Of a stretch of DNA of 64,000 nucleotides, positions 42,328-50,440 are shown piece by piece (within the stretch, counting starts at the first letter, position 1; the number at the start of each line of letters is the position of its first letter). The stretch covers positions 3,224,001 through 3,288,000 of the forward strand of contig NZ_CP186693.1 in NCBI RefSeq assembly GCF_049532985.1, given 5' to 3'. Source of the DNA: Promicromonospora sp049532985. Its GTDB lineage: Bacteria > Actinomycetota > Actinomycetes > Actinomycetales > Cellulomonadaceae. The position numbers and the translations under genes are program-made. A model generated the notes under the pieces. The model was not told the origin of the DNA. It made no database searches and worked only from the letters and a program-made list of their open reading frames with translations.

Positions 42328-43296
42328 TCACTGGAAGTAGGGCCAGCACCGACCATCCGGCGCGCACGGCGAACAGCTCGGACCGCACTTGGGTGAGCAC
42401 GTCGGGTTGCAGTTCGCCGGAGCGCACGAGGGCGCGCACGTCGGCTCGCAGCGATGCGGCGCGCACGTGGGGTTGCAGTTCGGGTTGCACCCCGACGGGC
42501 TCACACCGAACGCGTCCTGGAGTTCCGCGGTGCGGCGCGCGAGCTCCTGTCCCGCCAGCACGTCGGCCAGGGCCGTGTCCTGGACGTTCCCGACCGGCAT
42601 CCACCTGGTGAAGACACACGGCCAGACGGCGCCGTTGGGTCCGATCGCCAGGACTCCGTCACCGCAGTTGCCGCACAGCTCGGCGACCGTGGCGTCCCGG
42701 TCGCGGATGCCACGTCCGACCTGGCGTAGGTGGTCGACACCGACGTCCGCGACGCCGAGGGCTTCCAGCTCGGCTGTGGCAGCCTGGACGTTCTGGTCGT
42801 CCAGCATGCCGATGATCCCGGCCCGCAACGGGACACCGTGAGCGATCGCCTTGGTGATGTTCGCCTTCGTACGAGCGTGGGTGTTGCGGCGCGTGATGAG
42901 CAGGTGCTGCTTCGGATCGGTGGTGTACCAGGAGCAGGCCAGCCGGACCCCGGGCCGAGTGAACGTGTCCCACATGCGATCGGAGACATGAACGAGGTTG
43001 GAGAAGACCTCCACCTCCAGGCCCTGGTCCAGGGCGTACTCGACCAGCAGCGCCAGATCAGGGTGCAGGGTGGGTTCGCCGTCGATGAACTGCACCATCT
43101 GCACGCCCAAGTCGGCGCACTGGTCGATCACTCCCAGCCAGTCGCTGCTTTCCATGACGCCATGAGTCCCATCGGGACCCGACTCGGCATAGCAGTGGAC
43201 GCACTCCAGTTGGCACTTGCCGGTGATCTCCAGCCAGACGAAGTTCAGGTTCGTCTGTCGCGTGGTGCCGGACGCGGGCTCGGTCGTTGCGGTCAT
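42328..43296 (-). CDS. Radical SAM protein with SPASM-like region and Cys-x-Pro-x repeat tail
   Basis: This 322-residue protein binds a 4Fe-4S cluster through Cys28, Cys32 and Cys35 (CxxxCxxC) and SAM through a modified GGEP motif reading FIDGEPTLHPD. Cys208, Cys211 and Cys227 resemble the start of an auxiliary-cluster (SPASM) region. The last 55 residues are extraordinary: twelve cysteines between 270 and 317, mostly in a Cys-x-Pro-x rhythm (CNPNCNPTCAP and so on), ending RCWPYF. The tail could bind extra clusters or metals, or be a fused substrate. The start follows GGAGGA. No family with proven function is recognised. Confidence 0.85.
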   Translation of the reverse strand: MTATTEPASGTTRQTNLNFVWLEITGKCQLECVHCYAESGPDGTHGVMESSDWLGVIDQCADLGVQMVQFIDGEPTLHPDLALLVEYALDQGLEVEVFSNLVHVSDRMWDTFTRPGVRLACSWYTTDPKQHLLITRRNTHARTKANITKAIAHGVPLRAGIIGMLDDQNVQAATAELEALGVADVGVDHLRQVGRGIRDRDATVAELCGNCGDGVLAIGPNGAVWPCVFTRWMPVGNVQDTALADVLAGQELARRTAELQDAFGVSPSGCNPNCNPTCAPHRCEPTCAPSCAPANCNPTCSPKCGPSCSPCAPDGRCWPYFQ

Positions 43297-43333
43297 CTGT
43301 TCCTCCAGGTTGGTATCGGTAGTGCCTGGGGGT

Positions 43334-43367
43334 GCGGGCTGGGACCGGGACGATGGTCCCAGCCCGC
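43334..43367 (-). other. 13-bp perfect hairpin in the leader of the radical SAM gene
   Basis: GCGGGCTGGGACC (43334-43346) pairs perfectly with GGTCCCAGCCCGC (43355-43367) around an eight-base loop. It lies in the 171-base gap between the HAD and radical SAM genes, about 38 bases before the latter. There is no U-tract. It may attenuate, stabilise or process the mRNA. Confidence 0.55.
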
Positions 43368-43467
43368 CTGAGGGGCGCCCGTCAGGGGTGGACGGGCTTG
43401 CGGCCGGGCGCTGCTGCGGGGAGGTGCAGGGGTCCGGGGGTGCGCACCGGGCCGCAAGATCGGGAAG

Positions 43468-44586
43468 TCAGGAGATCGTGAGAGGCAGCTCGAACCCTGC
43501 CGGTCCGTCACCGATGACGCTGCGCCACTGAGCCCGACGGCGGCCCTCGTCCCCGCGAGGGAATGGCAGGCCGGCCTCCAGCGCGGCGGTTTCGATCGCG
43601 CGCATGGTGGTGCCGACGCCGGACGGGATCGGCGCGTGCCTCACCCAGTGACCTGTCTGGAGCGTCCAGACCTCGCATCGGGACAGATCCGTCCCGGTGC
43701 CGTGCCACACGCGCAGGACGGCCGGTCCTGGCGCGGTGCGCTCGCCGACCGTGATCTGTCCGGCCAGCGGCGAGAGCGAACCGTCGATGGCCGGGACGAG
43801 GGAGGCCAGCACCGGCAGTACCCCTGCCTGGTCGATGGTGCCGGTGGTCTCGTCGGCGGCGCTGCGCACGATCGCTGGCGCGTGGCCCATCGCGACCGAG
43901 CGCCCGGCCCACGCCAGCATCGTCAGATCGTTGACACCGTCCCCGACGGCCACGGTGCGCTCAGCGGGGATGCGCAGGTGCTGGCGTATGCCGTCGAGCG
44001 CAGCCGCCTTGTTCACGCCGCGGGCCGCGATGTCGAGCCAGTCAGGCCCCATCGCAGTGACCGTTGCGCCGACGGAGTGCAGCGCGTCGGTGTACCGGCG
44101 GATGCCCGGCGCGATGAGCACGAGCCGGGTGACGGGCTGAGCGGTGAGGTCGTCCATCGTGACCAGCTTCTGCTGCCCGTTGAGATCCCCGGGCTCGAAC
44201 GGCTCGCTGGTCCTCCAGCCCCACCCGACCTCTTCCACCGCGGCCCGCACCTCTGGGACGAGGCCGGTGGCGTGGCGGATCACAGGACCGGGGTCGAAGG
44301 TCCGGCCCTCCACCACGTCGTACCCCGACGGCGCGGACCGGTCCAGCCGGACGGTCAGGGCGCCGTTGGAGCCGACCGCCCACCCATCGGTCAGACCCAA
44401 CCGGGTAGCGACCGGCAGCAGACCGACCAGCGACCGCCCCGACGCGGGCACGATCTCGTGTCCGGCAGCACGCGCCAGGTCCAGAGCCTCCACGGTCCCG
44501 GACGGAATCCGGCCGTCATCCACCAGAGTCCCGTCGATATCGAGCGCCACGAGGGTCTGCGCACACGTCAGTGTCGCGGCGTTCAT
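43468..44586 (-). CDS. HAD-IIB (Cof-type) phosphatase with extra C-terminal domain
   Basis: This 372-residue protein starts with the HAD nucleophile motif LVALDIDGTLVDDG (Asp16, Asp18). It also has the motif II region IVPASGRS, the Lys in VNKAAAL and motif IV VGDGVNDLTML. Typical Cof phosphatases end near residue 270; here about 90 further residues of unknown fold follow, including VLRVWHGTGTDLSRCEVWTL. It probably dephosphorylates a sugar phosphate or a phosphorylated intermediate made by neighbouring enzymes. The ATG overlaps the stop of the small gene upstream. Confidence 0.85.
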   Translation of the reverse strand: MNAATLTCAQTLVALDIDGTLVDDGRIPSGTVEALDLARAAGHEIVPASGRSLVGLLPVATRLGLTDGWAVGSNGALTVRLDRSAPSGYDVVEGRTFDPGPVIRHATGLVPEVRAAVEEVGWGWRTSEPFEPGDLNGQQKLVTMDDLTAQPVTRLVLIAPGIRRYTDALHSVGATVTAMGPDWLDIAARGVNKAAALDGIRQHLRIPAERTVAVGDGVNDLTMLAWAGRSVAMGHAPAIVRSAADETTGTIDQAGVLPVLASLVPAIDGSLSPLAGQITVGERTAPGPAVLRVWHGTGTDLSRCEVWTLQTGHWVRHAPIPSGVGTTMRAIETAALEAGLPFPRGDEGRRRAQWRSVIGDGPAGFELPLTIS

Positions 44587-44900
44587 CGGGCCACCACCTG
44601 GCGCAGCACCGACCGGACCTGGACCTCCATGCCGTCCACCAAGCCCGTCCAGAGGGTGTGTCCCGGTACGAACATCCGATGGTCCAGCGGAAGGTCGCAG
44701 CCCAGTGTGCGGGCGATCTCCTCGCCGTCGTCAAGGTTCACTGGATGGAGGCTGATGCGATCGCGGGTGTAGGTCACCAGTTCGACCCGCCCTGGGCCGA
44801 TCGTGGTGAGGACCGCTGCCACGACGTCGAGCGCTACGAGCAGGGAAGTGTCCATCGGCGCCGGAGCCTCTCGGACCGTGGGCATCATGTTGGGTGTCAT
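44583..44900 (-). CDS. Small protein of unknown function, coupled to the HAD gene
   Basis: This 105-residue cytoplasmic protein has an N-terminal helix (SLLVALDVVAAVLTTIG) and a mixed C-terminal half (ELVTYTRDRISLHPV, LPLDHRMFVPGHTLW). I know no family for it. GGAG precedes the ATG at 44900; a frame extension to an ATG at 44960 (MNWQLNLPYVHLDG) reads like real protein but lacks a ribosome site. The stop overlaps the HAD start by four bases. The 269 bases upstream hold no other convincing gene and include the palindrome TTGTCGACAA. Confidence 0.65.
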   Translation of the reverse strand: MTPNMMPTVREAPAPMDTSLLVALDVVAAVLTTIGPGRVELVTYTRDRISLHPVNLDDGEEIARTLGCDLPLDHRMFVPGHTLWTGLVDGMEVQVRSVLRQVVAR

Positions 44901-45169
44901 GGCAACTCCGGTGCTTGGTCCGTCCAAGTGGACGTATGGCAAGTTGAGCTGCCAGTTCATCGGTGTCGGGCATTGTCGACAAGCGCCCGAACACCATGCC
45001 GACATGCCACCGACAGGAGCCGCGGGAACCCCGAGAGAAGAGTGGCGTTCTTGGAGGTCTACGGTGCGTCCCTGATCGACGCGTGAAGTCACCGACCCAT
45101 CTTGGAGTCGGCCAGCCCACGTTCCTGGTGGGTGGGCCTAGGCTCACGAAGTCTGGGCGGGCGATGCCC

Positions 45170-46000
45170 TCAGTGATTGCCGCTGGTCGCGGGAATCTTG
45201 CATTCGAGGATGCCGCCGAGACACGTGATGGTGAATTCCCCGTACTCATCAAGATGTTCCCGGAGCAGGGATTCAGCCGCTTTCACGGTGTCGTGGAACG
45301 GGATGCCGGTCTTGTTGGCGAAGGACTCGTAGGACGCCAGATGGTTGATGACCGGCCCGGTCGAGGTGACGCGGATCGTCCCTGGAAGTTCATGGACCTG
45401 GACGGAGCCGAAGTATCTGCCCAGCATCTCCGGTGCCGCGTTCAAGGAGAATCTGCGGGACAGCGATATTCGTTCGGGCGGGTCAGGAGTGCCAAGAACG
45501 TGGGACGCGGCACGGCGCCAGAGGTCGTCGAGTTCGCTCTTGTCCTCGATCGCGTTGGTGGACACGAATGCCGTTCCCGACGGATCGAGAACCCGGGCCA
45601 GCTCCCGGACCCCGGCCTCGACGTCTTCGACGTGATACAGCATGTGCATGGCCAGCACGACCTCCGCGGAGGCCGCTGCAAACGGCAGGTGTGCGGCGTC
45701 AGCGACGACCGCCGGCGAACCCACTGCACCCAGGATCCCGGGTGCGATGTCGATTGCGATGACCGCAGCGCGCGGGAACTGCCCTCGGAACCGCGATGTG
45801 TAGCGGCCGTTGCCGCACCCGACGTCCAGGACCACCGTCGGGTCCGCGTCACTGAGACGTTCAAGCACGATGCCGGGCAGGTCGTAGGTCGGTGTCTGGA
45901 AGTCATAGAGCCGTTGCCGGGACTGGAGGTACCGGTCGTCGGCGTACGCACTCTTCGCGATGACCGACCTGTCCGAGGTTGGCTGACCGCCGCTGTTCAC
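45170..46000 (-). CDS. Class I SAM-dependent methyltransferase
   Basis: This 276-residue enzyme has VVLDVGCGNGRYTSRF near residue 57 and AIDIAPGIL at the second strand. MHMLYHVEDVEAGVRELARVL follows, as in small-molecule methyltransferases related to the UbiE/Methyltransf_11 family. The GTG start overlaps the regulator's stop (GTGA), so the two are coupled. The acceptor may be a product of the radical SAM enzyme downstream, which is inference. Confidence 0.87.
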   Translation of the reverse strand: MNSGGQPTSDRSVIAKSAYADDRYLQSRQRLYDFQTPTYDLPGIVLERLSDADPTVVLDVGCGNGRYTSRFRGQFPRAAVIAIDIAPGILGAVGSPAVVADAAHLPFAAASAEVVLAMHMLYHVEDVEAGVRELARVLDPSGTAFVSTNAIEDKSELDDLWRRAASHVLGTPDPPERISLSRRFSLNAAPEMLGRYFGSVQVHELPGTIRVTSTGPVINHLASYESFANKTGIPFHDTVKAAESLLREHLDEYGEFTITCLGGILECKIPATSGNH

Positions 46001-47403
46001 GACCCGCCACCCAGCTGCATGGGACTGCGGTCAGGGAGAGCGTGCAGCTCCACAAGTTCTTGCCGTAGCTCGATCGCGAGAGCGCTGCGTAGGTATCGCC
46101 GTGCGACCAATGCCCCCTCCAGCTCAGCGAGGCGCTTTCTGATGCTGGCAGTTCGGTGGTGGTCGGGAGCTGCCAGGACGGGCTGGACCATGGATACCGC
46201 CCCGTCCAGATCGCCCGTTGCGAGGTGTGCAGCGGTGAGGTCGAGGTAGGCGGCCAGGATGTCCGGCCCGACGACTTGCCCACCTGAGCGTTCGAGTTCA
46301 AGTTCGACTGCTCGGTTGCTCTGCTCGATGGCTTGTGGAATGTCCTGATGGTTGGCGAGAGAGAGCAGCGCCGTGCCCGCGTAACCTGCCTGCTTGCGTT
46401 CGGGAAAGGTGAAAAGCCCGCTATCAGTGCTTGCGTCCCCGGGATTCCCGATGACCCGTGCCCTGGCTTGCTCGGCAGAGTTGATCGCGCTCAGGGTGGC
46501 GGATCGGTTTCCTGCCTTGCCCTGGGAGCGCGCCAACAGCCCTGGGAGGCGAACGGTGATGGTGCCACTCGTGGCGTGGTCCATGCCGTCGACCGCGAGC
46601 GCAGCAGCGTGTGCATAGTTGCCGTTCCAGTAGGCAACGAGTGATTGGACGCTCCGGACCCAGCCGAGGAAATTGGGATGCCCGGCGGCTTGCGCGCACA
46701 GCCATGCGACGTTTGCAATCGCTTGTGCACCAGCGTAGTTTCCGTGGTCCATCAATAGATGAGCGGCAAGCCCCGTGATCTGCGCGGCCTGGAGATGTAG
46801 GTGCCGCGTTTGCTCGGGAAAGCGATTGCGTTCGATCATGGCGAAGACCGAACGTTGCAGCAACGCTAGATCTCGCCTCATCAGTTCTGGCGGCACAGAG
46901 CCAAAACGCTCCGAGAGTCGTCGGATCTCCAGGTCGGTGAACTCCAGGGCTTCTGGAGCTATGGCACTTCCGGCCAGCGCCGAAGCGAAACGCGTGGCCT
47001 CTAGGATCTCGTCGGCGGGCTCCGCCTGAGAAAGTGGAGCATGTGACGTCGAGTTCGGCGCTGGCCCCTCAGGGCCACGCGCGATGGCCCTGGCCCCATT
47101 TCGCTCGGAGAGGCGAGAACGAGCGTTCCGCACATCGCTCTGCCTCTGCGCCACCACTGCGCCATTGACCTTGCGGTAGGCAGCAAGAAGCTCACCTTGG
47201 GCACCGAGCGCCCGATCGCACTCTGCCCAGAATCTCTCCTCGGGAAACTGACGCCCAGTCTCGGTGTTCGCGATCGACGAGCGCGACGAACGGACCTGCC
47301 CCTCAGCGATCAGCTGCTGCTGACTCCAGCCCTTCGCATCCCGCAGGTCAGCCAGCATCAGGCCGAGATCTGCCTTCATCCGAGCGATAGCACCAGAATC
47401 CAT
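45997..47403 (-). CDS. XRE-type HTH regulator with TPR-like helical domain
   Basis: This 468-residue protein has an N-terminal XRE helix-turn-helix (LADLRDAKGWSQQQLI to SSIANTETGRQFPEE, residues 16-60). A linker and a long helical array of TPR character follow (residues 130-450), typical of actinobacterial pathway regulators that bind a peptide or small signal. The ATG follows GGGAGG. A 7-4-7 inverted repeat 60 bases upstream is a candidate autoregulatory site. It opens the series that runs through the methyltransferase toward the radical SAM gene. Confidence 0.85.
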   Translation of the reverse strand: MDSGAIARMKADLGLMLADLRDAKGWSQQQLIAEGQVRSSRSSIANTETGRQFPEERFWAECDRALGAQGELLAAYRKVNGAVVAQRQSDVRNARSRLSERNGARAIARGPEGPAPNSTSHAPLSQAEPADEILEATRFASALAGSAIAPEALEFTDLEIRRLSERFGSVPPELMRRDLALLQRSVFAMIERNRFPEQTRHLHLQAAQITGLAAHLLMDHGNYAGAQAIANVAWLCAQAAGHPNFLGWVRSVQSLVAYWNGNYAHAAALAVDGMDHATSGTITVRLPGLLARSQGKAGNRSATLSAINSAEQARARVIGNPGDASTDSGLFTFPERKQAGYAGTALLSLANHQDIPQAIEQSNRAVELELERSGGQVVGPDILAAYLDLTAAHLATGDLDGAVSMVQPVLAAPDHHRTASIRKRLAELEGALVARRYLRSALAIELRQELVELHALPDRSPMQLGGGS

Positions 47404-47788
47404 TGCGGTCCTCCCGAGGTCCGCCCTGCCCTCACCACGACCAACGGGGCTCCACATGGCGTCGGTCAGTACCCTGACCGTGAACGGCGCGCCCGCATTC
47501 AGCACCGTGCAAACACACAGACAGTACGACGTGGTGCCGGAGCAGTCGACCCCGCCCGTAGGTTCAGCACGGCGCTCTGGACAACTCCCGGACCACGATG
47601 CGATGGCCTCGCAGCCCACGAGAAGCCCACAAGGTGTCCGGCCGCAGCCGGACCTTGCCGGCCGGCATCAGAGAGAACGGCTTGTTTCCAGCAGCCGCAG
47701 GTGGCCATTCTCATCGCCTCATGCTCGAATGTGAGAGCCACTGGTACATGGTACTGCTGCCCGACGGGCGGATGACAAAGGAGAGCTC
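47404..47788. other. Divergent 385-base regulatory region
   Basis: This gap separates the XRE-TPR gene from the secreted-protein gene. I see no convincing coding sequence; short open frames in it lack ribosome sites and codon bias. It holds the inverted repeat at 47463-47480 and must contain promoters for both directions, although I cannot place either securely. Base composition is clearly less GC-rich than the core chromosome. Confidence 0.6.
47463..47480. promoter_or_regulatory. Inverted repeat upstream of the XRE-TPR gene
   Basis: CGGTCAGTACCCTGACCG is an inverted repeat with 7-base arms and a 4-base centre. It lies 60 bases before the regulator's ATG and is a likely XRE-type operator. 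Confidence 0.45.
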
Positions 47789-48460
47789 ATGAACTGGTCA
47801 CGCAGACGAGCGGCGTCCGGAGTAGTGGCCTTGCTATCAGGGATTCTCGTGGTCGGGCTGAGTGTGACGGCACATGCCGTGCCTGCTGGTTCGGAGGCGC
47901 TGGGTTCCAGGGCTGCCGAACAAACAGCGGCCATGATGCGGGAACTGGAGTATCAGGTCATCATCGACGACGCGGCGGGCAATATCACGGTGCAGGAGGA
48001 CGGAACGATCGTCCAAAGGATCGGAGATCAGCAGATGGTCCTTGACCAGGATGGCTCCTGGAGCATCGGCGATATCCCCGAGAACCGCGCAATCACCGGT
48101 GCAGCATGGGTCAGCGGTTGTGCGGGATCATTTGGTGGTGTGATCAAGGTGCGCAACTATTTGCAGAGCGGAGCGACTCAGACATGCTCGGAGGGCGCAT
48201 ATCCACAGTGGATCAGGTTCCAGTTGCGCAGCACCTGCTCGGGTCCTCTTTGCATCCGGTTCAGCAACGAGACCGGCAAGATTCGGAGTAACAACGGTCT
48301 GGGCTACTCACGAGTCGCGAACGTGACCTATACCGAGCGCTGCAAGTCGTCAGGGAAGCGCAAGTACTCCCAAGTCGTGTGGCCCGCAGGTAGGGGCGTC
48401 GAGTTCGGTCCGGTGGTTGACCGCAAGGAACCGGTCGTCGCCTGTGACCTCAACGCGTGA
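47789..48460 (+). CDS. Secreted six-cysteine protein of unknown function
   Basis: This 223-residue protein has a clear signal peptide: MNWSRRR, a hydrophobic core and cleavage after AHA at residue 30. The mature part has an N-terminal acidic region (YQVIIDDAAGNITVQEDGTI). Six cysteines lie in the C-terminal half (SGCAG, QTCSE, STCSGPLC, ERCKS, VACDL), probably forming three disulfides in a compact domain. AAAGGAGAG precedes the ATG. GC content is below 60% by eye, so recent transfer is likely. I recognise no family; a toxin-like or inhibitor-like role is speculative. Confidence 0.78.
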   Translation: MNWSRRRAASGVVALLSGILVVGLSVTAHAVPAGSEALGSRAAEQTAAMMRELEYQVIIDDAAGNITVQEDGTIVQRIGDQQMVLDQDGSWSIGDIPENRAITGAAWVSGCAGSFGGVIKVRNYLQSGATQTCSEGAYPQWIRFQLRSTCSGPLCIRFSNETGKIRSNNGLGYSRVANVTYTERCKSSGKRKYSQVVWPAGRGVEFGPVVDRKEPVVACDLNA

Positions 48461-48502
48461 TCGACAGGCGCTCGGGGCACACAAGGTGCCTTGGCACAGA
48501 CG

Positions 48503-48748
48503 TCAGATGACCCAGATTGCCTGCCCCTGACGGTCAAGCAGCGGTGAATCGTGCAGGCCCAGGATCGACCGGACCCACCCGATCGACAGCCCGCCTGCTG
48601 TCGCGATCTCATCGTCGCTGGCGCCGAGCGAGTGAGCTTCCCGGACCAGCGCTCCCGTGGTCGCGACCGCGGAGGCGTCCATCTGCTCGCCATGGCGCTC
48701 ACGCTCAGCACCTAGTCGGCCCAGCGCTTCCTCTGCATCCGATCCCAT
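48503..48748 (-). CDS. Small HTH protein
   Basis: This 81-residue protein is mainly helical; the second half (SLGASDDEIATAGGLSIGWVRSIL) looks like a helix-turn-helix. The frame is open upstream into the truncated LacI gene, but the ATG at 48748 begins the protein-like part. It may regulate the neighbouring secreted protein, toward which it converges, or be an island remnant. Confidence 0.5.
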   Translation of the reverse strand: MGSDAEEALGRLGAERERHGEQMDASAVATTGALVREAHSLGASDDEIATAGGLSIGWVRSILGLHDSPLLDRQGQAIWVI

Positions 48749-48880
48749 GCTTCGACGATACTCGCCAGAGTTGGGCGATGCTCCCCGATGAGCAATCGGG
48801 ACAAAATCCATGGATCGGTGGCATCCGCCAGGACGCCTCTGACTTGTGCTACGGCGACTGCTCATCCGAGTACGTCCGGG

Positions 48881-49591
48881 CACCGCCACGCCCGCCTCCC
48901 GGCCGAAGTCGGCCGTGGCCAGCACCGCCGAGCCGGGCAGGTCCAGGCCCTCGTCTGCGAGCACGTCGCGCACACCCTGGAGTCGAAGCACCCCGGGCCC
49001 CGGCGTCGGGCCGTGCTCCGTACCCACGAAGGCGAACCGGCGGCGACCGGCGGCGATCAGGTGGGTGGCGACCTCGCGGGCCGCGGCCCGGCTGTCGATG
49101 AAGACCTGGTCGAACGCGTCGCCCCGGGTGTGCTCGCCCAGCAGGACCGTCGGCGTCGTGGGCCGCAGGTCGGCCAGGTCGTCGCTGGTCAGCGCCACCG
49201 GGCAGATCAGGGTGCCCCCGATCCCGCGGTGCGGGTGCCCGGTCGCCACGCGCTGCTCCTGCTCGACGGCGCCGTCCGTCTCCTCGATGACCACCGTGCG
49301 CCCGAGCTCGCGCGCCCGGCGGATGACCGTGTGCGCGAGCGCGGAGTAGTAGGGCGAGCGGATGTCCGGCAGGGCGAGCTGGATCACGTCGGACGTACCG
49401 CTGCGGAGCTGGCGGCCCACCACCGACGGTACGTAGCCGACCTCGGCGACCGCCACCTCGACCCGCTCCCGGATCGGGGCGGCGACGCTCGCCCGGCCGT
49501 GCAGCACGTTCGACACCGTGCTGGGCGACACCCCGGCCTGCCGGGCGACGTCCTTCACCGTCGCGGGCCGCCCGCGCGTCGAGGCCGTCAT
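48881..49591 (-). pseudogene. LacI-family repressor, truncated at the island boundary
   Basis: The first 237 codons are a normal LacI repressor: HTH (TVKDVARQAGVSPSTVSNVLHGR), hinge, and the start of the sugar-binding domain (DVIQLALPDIRSPYYSAL, VFIDSRAAAREV, ATADFGREAGVAV). After GREAGVAV the sequence no longer resembles the family; about 100 residues of the C-terminal subdomain are missing. The frame happens to stay open through unrelated sequence to 48503. It closes the sugar importer operon and was presumably its regulator. Loss of the effector subdomain should destroy inducer control. The break marks the right edge of the lower-GC island. Confidence 0.75.
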
Positions 49592-49621
49592 GCGCCCATG
49601 ATCACACAGGCCAGGGCCGCG

Positions 49622-50440
49622 CTACTCCTTCACCGACCCGGCCGTCAGGCCCTCCACGATCCAGCGGCTCGCCACCGCGAACAGCACCATGGTGGGCAGG
49701 ATCGTGAGCACCGCCGCGGCCGACATCGGGCCCCAGGCGATGTTGAACGTCGAGATGAACCCGTTGAGCGCCGCCGGGATGGTCTTGGTGGCGTCGGAGT
49801 TCAGCAGGACGACGGACAGGAACAGCTCGTTCCAGCAGTTCACGAAGTTGAAGATGAACGCCGCGGCGATCCCCGGGGCCATCACCGGCACGAGCACGCG
49901 GAACAGCGCGCCCAGGCGCGAGCACCCGTCGATCATCGCTGCCTCCTCCAGCGCGTCGGGCATGTTCTCGAAGAACCCCCGCAGCATCACGGTGGAGAAC
50001 GGGATGCACATGGCCACGTAGACCAGGGCCAGCCCCGGCCGGGTGTCGACCAGTCCCAGGTCGGACAGCATCGCGTACAGGGGCCCGAGCGCGATGAACG
50101 CCGGGATCATCTGGGTGAGCAGGAACGCCCCGAGCACCGCACCCTTGCCGCGGAACTCGAACCGCGCCAGCACGTAGGCGCTGAGCAGGGCGATCAGCGT
50201 CGCCGTGCCCCCGGCCAGCAGCGCGACCGTCAGCGAGTTGCCGATGAAGGTGCCGAAGCTCGACGTGGCGAACAGGTCGGTGTAGTTGGCCGTGGACGGT
50301 TCGGACGGCCAGTACTCCAGCGGCCACCGGTTGATGGACCCGGGCGCCTTGAAGGACGTGACCACCACCCAGTAGAGCGGGAAGAGCGTGACGACCAGCC
50401 ACAGCGCGAGTCCCGCGACCCGGACGACGCGCCCCGTCAT
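49622..50440 (-). CDS. Carbohydrate ABC transporter permease, MalG type
   Basis: This 272-residue permease has six membrane segments and the ATPase-docking loop EEAAMIDGCSRLGALFRVLVP. The ATG overlaps the stop of the partner permease by four bases. It is the inner-membrane half of a CUT1 importer with the lipoprotein and MalF-type protein upstream. No ATPase is encoded here, so a shared MsiK-type ATPase is expected. Confidence 0.92.
   Translation of the reverse strand: MTGRVVRVAGLALWLVVTLFPLYWVVVTSFKAPGSINRWPLEYWPSEPSTANYTDLFATSSFGTFIGNSLTVALLAGGTATLIALLSAYVLARFEFRGKGAVLGAFLLTQMIPAFIALGPLYAMLSDLGLVDTRPGLALVYVAMCIPFSTVMLRGFFENMPDALEEAAMIDGCSRLGALFRVLVPVMAPGIAAAFIFNFVNCWNELFLSVVLLNSDATKTIPAALNGFISTFNIAWGPMSAAAVLTILPTMVLFAVASRWIVEGLTAGSVKE

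Noticed and set aside
43293..43511. 72-codon open frame ending in an ATGA overlap with the radical SAM start, as a possible precursor peptide
   Set aside because: Its start lies inside the HAD gene with no ribosome site, the composition is Pro/Arg-rich as expected for out-of-frame GC-rich DNA, and a 13-bp hairpin interrupts it.
44973..44982. TTGTCGACAA as a FadR-type operator
   Set aside because: It lacks the central spacer base of the FadR consensus and no GntR gene is near; a 10-bp palindrome containing a SalI-like core is not rare.
44731..45252. 173-codon frame across the gap before the small gene
   Set aside because: It overlaps two better genes, has shadow-type Arg/Pro/Ser composition and no ribosome site.
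47499..47741. 80-codon Cys-containing frame in the 385-base gap
   Set aside because: It lacks a ribosome site, and opposite-strand frames of similar length overlap it; codon use shows no bias.
48503..49591. A single 362-residue LacI-type regulator
   Set aside because: Family resemblance ends at codon 237 and the following residues have no match to the repressor fold; an open frame through a junction is the simpler reading.
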